Assembly (NCBI GenBank): GCA_023846275.1
Contig: CM043865.1
Span: forward strand, 30,795,912 to 30,859,911
Source of the DNA: Vanilla planifolia
Lineage: Eukaryota; Streptophyta; Magnoliopsida; Asparagales; Orchidaceae
DNA: 64,000 nucleotides
Direction of reading: 5' to 3'
Shown here: positions 26,701-33,008 of the stretch, one piece after another
Layout: each line of letters begins with the position of its first letter
Position numbering within the stretch: the first letter of the stretch is position 1
Position numbers and translations under genes: made by a program
The notes under the pieces: model-generated
Databases searched by the model: none
Seen by the model: only the letters and a program-made list of their open reading frames with translations
Told to the model about the DNA's origin: nothing

Positions 26701-29700
26701 GGGGCGCTCCTCGTAACGCCCTTTGGGGCCCATGACCTCTGAATTGGCTCCCTGCCCTTACCAATCGAAGCACTTCTTCTTCTGATTGCAATTCTATCTC
26801 GTCCCTCCTCCCGTTTGAGACCCCAACAGTGTTGTCAACCGCATGAGATCTCTGCCCGGTAATCTGGTGATCATTTGTGTTCCGAAATGGCCTTCTCCTT
26901 CTCGGCTGGACAACCATCCAAGGCCCCAGACCTTCTCTCACTGCCTCGTCCGCATGCATATCCTGACTCTGAGCTGGTGGCGCACACGGGGGAACAACAG
27001 CAGGGGATTCAACAAAAATGCTCCCATTAGAGGCAGGCAACTCCTCGCTTCCAGCGATACTGTACGCAGCAAGTCTAGTGTTCGTTGCTATGTTTTTAAC
27101 AGTTTCCATTTTCTTTTTCGGACAATGCTCCACCACATGTCCAACATGGCCACACGCATAACAGATACACGGCAACCCCTCGTATTCAATAGGTTGGAAA
27201 GATTTGCCCAAGTCACCACTGAGCCATAACCCCGACTTAAGCGGCTTTGTGAGGTCCATCCGTACACAGACCCTAGCATATGAAGTCCTTTGCATCTGTG
27301 CAGTCCAGCCATCTAGTAGTATGGGTTCCCCTACATTCTTGGCAATTTTTATGATATTTTCAACATCCCAATATAGTAGTGGCAGCGCAGGAAAACGAAT
27401 CCAAACGGGAGCACACATAGCAGCATCAGGTGACGGCTTGAAATCTGCTTCCCACAAATCAAGACCCATTGCTTGCCCCGCCACCTGCCATGGACCACCC
27501 AGCCATATCTTATTTCGGTCTTCGACTGAATCAAAATGTAAACAAAAGCAGTTAAAAGGTAATTCCATGACACGGAATTCACTAAGATGACCCCATCTTG
27601 TCAAGATTTTAGCAATGATAGCAAACGGAAGGGAATTTCCATGGACTCTGCCAATGAGATCATGCTGATGAAAGATCCTACGCCTTGAGCAAGCTTCGTG
27701 TGACAGAATAACCACATCGTTTTCCATAATGTTTTGGGTTAGAGCCGCTCTTTCCTTAATATCGACCATTTTGGGGGCAATAAAGGAAGTGGCTGCTCCA
27801 TACCCTGGGTTATTGTTGGCAGTGAGAGCCTCACGGAAGGAGACCCTCACTTCTGGTTTACCAGGCTGCCCACCCTTGTGCAATACATCCACATCACCAT
27901 CGCGCATGCCCACATCCCGCATCACAACTGCATTGTCTTCCGCATTAGCTGAAAACCCTGCTGCATAGAGACTCTTCCCAACTGTGAGAGCGGCATCACT
28001 TTCATATATTCTCGCCTCATCACCAGCATCCTTCACACCCTCTTCCTCCTGCTTCAGCACAGGACACACTGCCCTCGCACTCAGAGGTGAGTCATCCTCA
28101 CCGCTGCACGAATGCTCCACAATGTCCTCAATACTCAGCGACCCCGCATTAGATGAGCATTCAGCCTAGTCAAAAATGGGATTAGCATCTGAGAGCTCAT
28201 TTCTCAAGACTTCATCAGTCAACCCCTGCATCAACTTCTTGTCCTTATCCCGTCCCCCCTGTACGTCCTCCACAGTATTCTTCGCACGGTTAGGGGATGA
28301 ATTTCCACAATTTTTCAGCTTCTTGTTGCTCCTAGTAGCCTTTGCTCCCGCCATTTGAGACGACTTAGGATTAGAGGAGAAACAAAGCACCCAATAATGG
28401 ACGAGCACCCCAACAATCTAATCACGCTAAGGCTACCTGCAAATAATCATCCAGCACAGTGCAGAATAATAGCAAAAATATAGATTGCCTCGTGAATCAG
28501 CAGCCGCAGGATGAAGCTCCACAAGGACTCCCTGAAACGCAGGCGCGAATACCACGTACACCAAGCAGCGAAACCCTAGCAATGGAGTTTCCGGAATTTA
28601 CCTGAAAGCTTGCACAATAAGTATGAGAAAAACAAGGAGCTCTAGATCCTGACGCTCCCAAGTGCCCAAGCTTTAGATGCAGGGAAAAGCGCAAGTGCGA
28701 AGAAACGACAGTGCCGTGCAAAGAGAGTCTGCACTACACGCCGTGATGTCGCACGCAGGGATACGCAGAGGGTCCGCACAGAGACAGCGTGGTGTGAGAT
28801 TCACCCGCGCCGACGGGACTGTGCGGTGCGCAAGCGCTGCACCGGCACGCGAAACGCCGCTCGCCTTTGCCTTCGCTTCACAGTTGCCTTCGCCTCACCC
28901 GCACCGGCATGCGAAATGCTTGGACATATGGATCTTCAAGATAGACGATCTTTTTCTTCATGCTTTCAAGTGATTTGACTGATTGCTTTATAGGTTTTTT
29001 CTATCCATATCATGATAAATGATCAATTTGTTTATTTGTCTTTTAGATAATTTGTAATACAGTAAGTAGACATGTTAGATCACAAATTAAATACTTAAAA
29101 TAGTTTATTATTATCAAAATAAGTTATTATTTTTTGGACTCATGGAATTCAACAATCTCTTTCATTTTGATAATGACAAATTTTTAAGTGCATGAAATAA
29201 ATATAAAAAAAGTATAAAACTCCATCATAATCTATGCATACATTTAAATAATAAGAAGCATGCAAATATAAAATTAAACTGCATGCTTAAGTAGATATCA
29301 AAAAGAGAGTAGATACCAATCAATACTTGTATTTATATATATAAGTATTTTGAAAATTTCTTATACAATTCATTTTATATATTATATATTTAAATTAGAT
29401 CCACACAAGAATTGATTCTCTCCTTTTGTCATATTATTAAAGTGGTGGTAATGCAAGCTTTAGAAAATGTGCATGAAGGCAACTCTGTTGTAATTGTACA
29501 GATAACAAAATTCTTTTGATTTTGTAATTATTTGTTTAATTTAACCTCCTTGGATGTATGTATCATTAGAAAAATATTTAATGATGTCCACTTGTTGGAA
29601 AAACCACTTGATAGGCTTTAAAAAACCTATTTTTATTCAAATTATTTCCCAAAATATTTTTCTTAAAAATAGTAAAGGGCTTGTAAAAGTAATGTAATAA

Positions 29701-32700
29701 AATACAACATTTTAAATGTTAAGAATCAAAATTGATTTTATGAGTATCATGTTCATGTAGCATATTTTTAATAATTAATCTTCATAATTGATTCCAAATC
29801 AACTTCATAGAAGGGGGTTTATAAATCTTCGTAGGATTTATCAAAATATTCAATAATAATATACATGACTTCGAATAAAGTGATGAGAGATAAGTACACT
29901 AACATTGATGTCAACAAAATTATGTTTTAAAATACAAGAGATTAATATTATTAGATATAAATTCCAAAAATATGTTATTAAGCATGTATATTCAATAGGT
30001 ATTCTTTAGAATTTTTAAAAATTAGTTTAAAGAAATATTTTAAATAAAAAAAATAATACAAATATTTTAATCTAAATAAAAATTGAAATTTCTTTTAAAA
30101 TTAAGGATTAACGATGAGATATAAGCATCCTTTCATAAGGAATATGTTATCAACTCAATTGACTCAATTTTGACTAAGAGATTCAATCATCAAAACAAAG
30201 TTCACAAATCAAGGCATGCCTTTATATAATACAATACATTATTTATTAACATATAATATGTATAGTTCAAAATATAGGCAACATATGGTATATTACCTTA
30301 ATATATGCTACATATGTAACAAAAGTTATGCAAGGGTTGGTTCAATCATAAGAAAAAGTTGAAACTAGTCATTAGCCAAACATTGGAGGTCATAAGGGTT
30401 TCATTTGCTTTCTGAACACTATATAAAACTTTTGAAAAGACAAATAATTGATGAAAGTTTGAGAATAAATTGAGTAGATTTTAGGGCCTTGTAGAGTGTT
30501 GTAAGCAATCCTGACAAAATCTATAAAATAGAGTTAAAATTGAATAGATTTCATCTCTAAATCATTTGAGAAGATATCTAGTACATGTAAAAAGAATTTT
30601 GAAAGCTTTTCATTTAACATCTTACACTCCATCTCACAAGCTCGAGATCATAGTCGTAACATCATTTGAGAAGATAGCTAATGCATGCACAAAAGTATTT
30701 TGAAAGCTTTTCATTCAACGTCTTACACTTCGTCTCACAAGCTCTTGATCACAATGGCAACATTGTTTTTCAATCTAATAGTTATTGTTCTTATAATTGT
30801 GTATTTTGGTTCACAATTAAGTGAACTTGTGCTTTGTATCTGATTCTTTGTATGTTCTTATCTTGGCTTTGTTCTTGGCTGTATAGTGTGGAGAAGTTGG
30901 CCTTATTTCAAGCCGTAGAGTGTGAAGAGGTTAGTTGTGCTCTCAACCAAAGAGTGTGGACTGAACTTGATTGTAGTTAATCTAGGAAAGGCCTTGGTTT
31001 GTATCGAGTTTCTCCACCCTGCTTCGACAAATGAGTTTTGATTAGTAGCATTCAAGCATGAGTCTTAAGGGCAAATGTAGGCTAAGGGTTAAGTTGAACC
31101 ATTTACAAAATTTTGTGTTCTTGTTTTTACTTATTTTTCTCTTAATACTTGCATGCTGTCTTGGTGAGTCAATATAACATGAAACATAAGCTAAAGAGGG
31201 TTCTTAAACATTTGCAATTAGAAAAAGTTTTACCTGAAACATTGTTTGGAAAAAAGATTTTATCAAAACATCACAATATTAATTCACCCCCACCTTTGAT
31301 CCCTTCTTGGTGACCCTTGCTTTCCCAATATAAAGAAAACTATATGTACATATAGGCAAATGTTGGCATAATATTTTCATAAAAATGAAATTTAAAAATA
31401 ATATTATGGGCATATACACATATATAGAAATGTTTCATGTCTATGGTTGTTTAATGTGAGTGTAAAATACAAAAGTATAAAAGAGAATTATATTCACACA
31501 ATTTATCTAATGTGTGTGTAAATCATTTTAGGAATTAAATATAAATTTGCATGATTTTAAATTATGTGTATGATGTTTAATTAATACGTGCTAAACCATT
31601 TAAGTGCATGAAATGGGATTGCGCAATTTGTAACTAGAAAATGCAAACGATTTAATTTTTGGAAAATTTTCTTTATATTTTTGCAAATTAGAAATCACAA
31701 TGGGTAAAAGGTTCTATGACGTTCATTTTGCCATGTTTTACCTACATAAAAAGAGTCCCTTACCATTTGCAGACTATTGAACTTTTGCATGATTTCATTC
31801 ATATTCATACATATCTTAGAGAAACTATACTCTCTTTTGATTATTTTGATGCATGGCCATTGTGATATGATTTAAATTAAGATTACCTGAAATCTTGTTG
31901 TGATCATAAAGAAATTATAAGCATAAAGTTTACTCATATTTCTTGTTCTAATTTTTCATTTGGTTCTTTCATTCTCTTTTGAGATGAACAGTTTTATAGG
32001 ACTCTTTTGGTTTAGGTGGTTTTATAGTTTATTTTGCATCTTCTTATTGGGATTTCGTGGGCCGTGCCTCTTATGAATCATTGGACTCCCTATCGATATG
32101 TTGCCTCTTATTTGAGCAAAATGCATAGGCTTTTCTATATTCATGCTCACCTCTTTAGGAGTGGTTGTGTGTGCTTCTTTTGGGTCCGTTGGTGTGTGAA
32201 GACTTTGTTTGTTTGCCTTTGTGAAGGACATGAGAAAGAGAAGGCCCAATAGTGGATTGGAAGTGGATATACGTGCCAACACTAGACTGAACCACCTAAC
32301 AAACTATTGCATGATATTCTTACGACCATGATGAAAATTCAATTATTTAAGTTCATTTTCTTATTTTTAAGAATAGAAACATAAGAGTTAGTTTTACATT
32401 ACTAAACTGAGTAATAGTTATGGTGTCTGTTATAGAATTTTCCCGTTTCCATTTTTTAAACATTAGCAGTCCGAAATACCAATTAGCATAGCTACAAATA
32501 TTCAGCTATTGATTATAGAATTTACCTTCGCCTGCTCTATGCTGCCATGTTAGAAAGTTTCATAAGAGCATTATTTGTGCTATCATATAACTCGAATGCT
32601 GATTTGTTATTATACACAAACTGCAATGAATTAGTCATTAATTTGTCTAAGGTTTATCACTTGGATCGAACTTTTATCCAACCTGCATATTCTGTCTGAA

Positions 32701-33008
32701 ATATGCTGATATAGCAGACATGCATCCAAAATTTTTCCTTGCTGCAGACAAAGCTTTACATAGAGGATTGGATTGGTCTAAGAACTTTGGATGAAAGCGG
32801 GCGAATCAAATTTGTGAGTGTACCCGGTGGTCATCTTGGGATATCAAAGAGTGACATGAAGAAGCATATGGTGCCCTATTTGAAAGACACCTCTTCTATT
32901 GAACCCAAGCATGTTTTGAACTGGATTGCATCAGCTTGGGATACGGCTATGTATAAGGTTGGGTTGCAGGACAACAGCGCTGTGTTGTTGCCCTTCGATA
33001 CTAAATAG
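2916..33008 (+). CDS. Palmitoyl-protein thioesterase (PPT1-like), 3' part of a spliced gene
   Basis: Lysosomal/vacuolar serine hydrolase that removes thioester-linked palmitate from cysteines. Seven exons join with GT-AG introns, all in phase 0: 2916-2966, 4950-5012, 5766-5831, 7365-7403, 20277-20399, 20492-20584, 32748-33008. They give 231 C-terminal residues with family landmarks in order: [96 protein letters not shown]. By homology to mammalian PPT1 the catalytic Asp is in NEQDNVLIP (codon 20501-20503) and the catalytic His in GGHLGI (32832-32834). The nucleophile Ser, expected in a G-x-S-x-G motif directly before GNLI, is on an exon upstream of the window. A NAT glycosylation sequon lies in the fifth visible exon. 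Introns of 12.9 and 12.2 kb carry transposons. Family assignment is firm; whether the full gene is intact cannot be judged. Confidence 0.93.
4067..4490 (+). repeat. Tandem duplication, period about 215 bp, two copies
   Basis: Copy 1 starts agtttcaaaaacaataac at 4067 and copy 2 starts the same way at 4282. Both contain 'catgaatctattgatgcc', 'cactttcttgatatcaaaga' and 'tataactcatatctac', with scattered differences. It lies in the first visible intron of the thioesterase gene. The motif 'aagtggg(a/g)ttgg...catgaatc' and the TTG-rich stretch recall tails of plant non-LTR elements, but I cannot name the family. Confidence 0.8.
4950..5012 (+). CDS. PPT1-like exon b (63 nt)
   Basis: Encodes [21 protein letters not shown], with an AG acceptor (caacag) and gtaagt donor. 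This is the conserved GGPHAG block of the thioesterase alpha/beta-hydrolase fold. Confidence 0.9.
5766..5831 (+). CDS. PPT1-like exon c (66 nt)
   Basis: Encodes [14 protein letters not shown] then EIYSDYLQ, with acceptor ttaagcag and donor gtttgt. It continues the preceding exon in phase 0. Confidence 0.9.
7365..7403 (+). CDS. PPT1-like micro-exon d (39 nt)
   Basis: Encodes [13 protein letters not shown] between an acceptor (gaaatgcag) and a gtgagt donor. It is only 13 codons, but the HLAPSGY-x-K-I-P block is strongly conserved in plant and animal PPT1. A 12.9 kb intron follows. Confidence 0.88.
7880..8230 (+). mobile_element. Degraded non-LTR (RTE-like) retrotransposon 3' end
   Basis: Broken + strand translation shows GMKMFRWMS near 7885 and, after several stops and shifts, W-x-E-I-I-R-K-D-L near 8090-8115. 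This order (MRMLRWM ... RPKKTW-x-E-x-I-K-K-DL) is the C-terminal tail of reverse transcriptases common in plant genomes. The fragment ends with 'cccaacttaatgggatta' and a loose TTG/TTA tail, as RTE-type copies often do. It sits in sense orientation in the thioesterase intron and is far too damaged to code. Confidence 0.55.
8231..12949. other. AT-rich intron DNA
   Basis: Part of the 12.9 kb thioesterase intron, with low-complexity AT runs around 9.5-9.95 kb. Only short chance open frames are seen and no recognisable domain. It is probably old transposon debris, but I cannot assign it. Confidence 0.4.
9831..9866. repeat. (TA)n microsatellite
   Basis: About 17 uninterrupted TA units in AT-rich intron DNA. 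Confidence 0.95.
12950..14630 (-). repeat. Left terminal repeat (3' LTR of the antisense copia element)
   Basis: Matches 16735-18575 in collinear blocks. Examples are 'gggacaaggaaaacaaa' (13297; right copy 'agggcaaggaaaacaaa' near 17241), 'aatttgcaattgatcat' (about 13534 and 17479) and 'gagatgcatg' (14529 and 18468). The low-coordinate end resembles the reverse complement of the usual plant copia LTR end (a CACCCCC-like stretch), here badly decayed. Confidence 0.65.
14687..14748. repeat. (AT)n microsatellite
   Basis: About 31 uninterrupted AT units just outside the left terminal repeat of the copia element. Confidence 0.95.
15450..16700 (-). pseudogene. Ty1/copia gag remnant
   Basis: Nucleocapsid/capsid protein of a copia element, read right to left with frame changes and stops. 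Near 16670-16560 the frame gives [18 protein letters not shown] and [10 protein letters not shown], matching the usual gag start (PPLFNG...W-K-x-R-M-x-I-F...LW). Near 16140-16080 it gives [16 protein letters not shown], matching the conserved 'leelIGsLm' block. Near 15850-15785 a zinc knuckle is visible as [13 protein letters not shown], whose first Cys lies next to a stop. A Ser/Asp/Glu-rich tail follows. Stops throughout show it is not functional. Confidence 0.7.
16735..18575 (-). repeat. Right terminal repeat (5' LTR of the antisense copia element)
   Basis: Partner of 12950-14630 in direct orientation. It contains the same run of short motifs built on 'attgtacgttaat' (17.6-18.05 kb), seen in the left copy at 13.7-14.1 kb. 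Confidence 0.65.
18576..20276. other. AT-rich intron DNA
   Basis: End of the 12.9 kb thioesterase intron. Within 19360-19540 there is a loose internal duplication ('gaatttagtgaaaacaacaa' and 'gaatttactgaaaacaacaa'). No gene recognised. Confidence 0.4.
20277..20399 (+). CDS. PPT1-like exon e (123 nt)
   Basis: Encodes 41 residues starting [18 protein letters not shown] and ending [10 protein letters not shown]. It contains an N-A-T sequon for N-glycosylation. Acceptor tgtctag, donor gtagaa; only a 92-nt intron separates it from the next exon. Confidence 0.92.
20492..20584 (+). CDS. PPT1-like exon f (93 nt), catalytic Asp
   Basis: Encodes 31 residues, [20 protein letters not shown] followed by [11 protein letters not shown]. 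The Asp in EQDNVL aligns with the catalytic-triad aspartate of PPT1. Donor gttagg; a 12.2 kb intron carrying an antisense LINE follows. Confidence 0.92.
20585..22449. other. AT-rich intron DNA left of the LINE
   Basis: Start of the last thioesterase intron. The part from about 22240 to 22440 is rich in 'attgtatattaatc' style motifs like those in the copia LTRs at 13.7 and 17.7 kb, so the LINE may have landed in an older LTR. No gene seen. Confidence 0.35.
22468..23301 (-). pseudogene. LINE ORF2 C-terminal RNase H domain
   Basis: Ribonuclease H of the plant RVT_3 type, thought to remove RNA from the RNA:DNA hybrid. After the TAG at 23302-23304 the same frame stays open to its stop at 22468. 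Acidic residues in the expected order are [16 protein letters not shown] (first Asp), [11 protein letters not shown] (Glu), [12 protein letters not shown] (Asp) and [13 protein letters not shown] (last Asp in the usual N-x-x-AD-x-LA context). The protein ends DFAFKPP. The domain looks intact and could only be read if the upstream stop were suppressed. The first Met after the stop (23292) is probably not a natural start. Confidence 0.9.
23302..23778 (-). pseudogene. LINE ORF2 zf-RVT (zinc-binding region after RT)
   Basis: The frame contains [20 protein letters not shown], then [20 protein letters not shown] and [16 protein letters not shown]. This is the C-x-x-C...H-x-x-x-x-C pattern of the zf-RVT domain that follows plant LINE reverse transcriptases. 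It ends in TAG at 23302-23304, exactly where a Trp usually follows in this family, so a single TGG-to-TAG change is a simple explanation. The next domain continues in the same frame. Confidence 0.88.
23709..24293 (-). pseudogene. LINE ORF2 reverse transcriptase, second part (YADD)
   Basis: Contains [20 protein letters not shown] and the catalytic [14 protein letters not shown], then [14 protein letters not shown] and TLSYLGISI. Directly after YLGISI the frame jumps to [20 protein letters not shown], a motif that in relatives lies roughly 200 residues further on. The connecting region (the 'K-x-HLVxW...PKxxGGLG' part) is absent, so an internal deletion of about 0.6 kb is inferred near 23855-23905. 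The frame ends at 23709; the following domain is in another frame. Confidence 0.88.
24268..25203 (-). pseudogene. LINE ORF2 reverse transcriptase, first part
   Basis: Contains the N-terminal RT blocks: [38 protein letters not shown] followed by [38 protein letters not shown] and [20 protein letters not shown] (first catalytic Asp in [10 protein letters not shown]). The frame is lost at 24268 after LLNGDKS and resumes in another frame with [15 protein letters not shown], so there is a small indel at about 24280. Upstream it overlaps the endonuclease frame because of another shift at about 25085. Confidence 0.9.
25055..26194 (-). pseudogene. LINE ORF2 N-terminal AP endonuclease
   Basis: Nicks target DNA to prime reverse transcription. 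Residues read [15 protein letters not shown] (Asn), [11 protein letters not shown] (catalytic Glu), [33 protein letters not shown] (GDFN) and [16 protein letters not shown] (SDH), the full set for the LINE exonuclease/endonuclease/phosphatase fold. Two starts are possible, Met at 26194 or Met at 26170 (MIKTAVWN); the second fits better with relatives. The frame runs through VQLGDKNT and is then lost in a CA-rich stretch at about 25085, where a 2-bp loss would explain the shift into FFHAA of the RT frame. Confidence 0.92.
26195..26677 (-). other. LINE inter-ORF spacer
   Basis: C-rich (on the + strand) sequence between ORF1 and ORF2 with many short 'cacctccagcac' style repeats. Open frames exist on both strands but look compositional, with no domain. 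Roughly 480 nt. Confidence 0.5.
26678..28354 (-). pseudogene. LINE ORF1 (DUF4283 + CCHC zinc knuckle), one nonsense codon
   Basis: RNA-binding protein of plant L1 elements. A start at [15 protein letters not shown] (28354) gives 62 codons and then TAG (28166-28168); the same frame reopens and runs to 26678, about 558 codons in all. DUF4283 lies roughly in the middle: [70 protein letters not shown] zinc knuckle follows, [14 protein letters not shown], then a Pro-rich tail with [15 protein letters not shown]. Apart from the one stop the frame is clean, which suggests a fairly recent loss. Confidence 0.9.
28355..28960 (-). promoter_or_regulatory. LINE 5' UTR, probable internal promoter region
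   Basis: GC- and CpG-rich sequence upstream of ORF1, abruptly different from the AT-rich intron at about 28960. A short internal duplication is visible: 'accggcacgcgaaacgc' near 28841 and 'accggcatgcgaaatgc' near 28903, about 60 bp apart. Internal promoters in this position are known for L1 elements; promoter activity here is inferred. Confidence 0.55.
29100..29470. other. Copia-like internal/LTR border fragments
   Basis: The + strand reads 'caacaatctctttcatttt' with 'gataatgacaaa' near 29150 and 'gattctctccttttgtcat' near 29413. Both look like decayed forms of the purine-rich tract and LTR start of plant copia elements in - orientation. No coding remains are recognised. Confidence 0.35.
29471..31335 (+). 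repeat. LTR-like segment (probable solo copia LTR, + orientation)
   Basis: The right end is typical of plant Ty1/copia LTRs: '...ttgaaccatttacaaaattttg' near 31094, then 'aattcacccccacctttgat' near 31280. The 30.2-30.33 kb part is rich in 'aacatataatatg' motifs, as in the LTRs at 13 and 17 kb but in opposite orientation. The left end was not found. Lies right of the LINE in the same intron. Confidence 0.45.
30561..30760 (+). repeat. Tandem duplication, period 100 bp, two copies
   Basis: Both copies begin atcatttgagaagat (30561 and 30661) and share 'ttttgaaagcttttcatt' and 'tctcacaagctc'. It lies inside the LTR-like segment. Confidence 0.85.
31336..32747. other. Intron DNA before the last thioesterase exon
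   Basis: AT-rich and without recognised genes; short open frames around 32.0-32.28 kb on both strands have no known motif. The acceptor of the terminal exon is at its end. Confidence 0.5.
32748..33008 (+). CDS. PPT1-like terminal exon g, catalytic His and stop
   Basis: Encodes the last 86 residues beginning [24 protein letters not shown] carries the catalytic histidine (32832-32834). Stop TAG at 33006-33008. Acceptor gctgcag. The tail beyond VPYL is somewhat longer than I expect for the family, which usually ends soon after this block. Confidence 0.93.
   Translation, partial: TKLYIEDWIGLRTLDESGRIKFVSVPGGHLGISKSDMKKHMVPYLKDTSSIEPKHVLNWIASAWDTAMYKVGLQDNSAVLLPFDTK

Larger units (their letters stand above)
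22450..28960 (-). mobile_element. L1-type LINE (plant L1 with RNase H), full-length-like but defective
   Basis: Read on the - strand it has a GC-rich 5' UTR (about 28960-28355), ORF1 (28354-26678), a spacer of about 480 nt, ORF2 (26194-22468) and a very short 3' end. Domain order is DUF4283, CCHC knuckle, AP endonuclease, reverse transcriptase, zf-RVT, RNase H. Its base composition is clearly richer in GC than the roughly 30% GC flanks, which marks the ends to within tens of bases. No long A-tail and no convincing target-site duplication was found, so the exact ends are uncertain. It is antisense to the thioesterase gene, inside its last intron. Nonsense codons, frameshifts and an internal deletion make it inactive. 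Confidence 0.92.

Noticed and set aside
22613-28973. Several + strand frames of 60-160 codons across the LINE
   Set aside because: Mirror images of ORF1 and ORF2 on the GC-rich - strand; no recognisable motifs.
22434-28986. 'tgattgc' at both LINE flanks as a target-site duplication
   Set aside because: Seven bases in AT-rich DNA is expected by chance, and the positions do not match the GC boundaries exactly.
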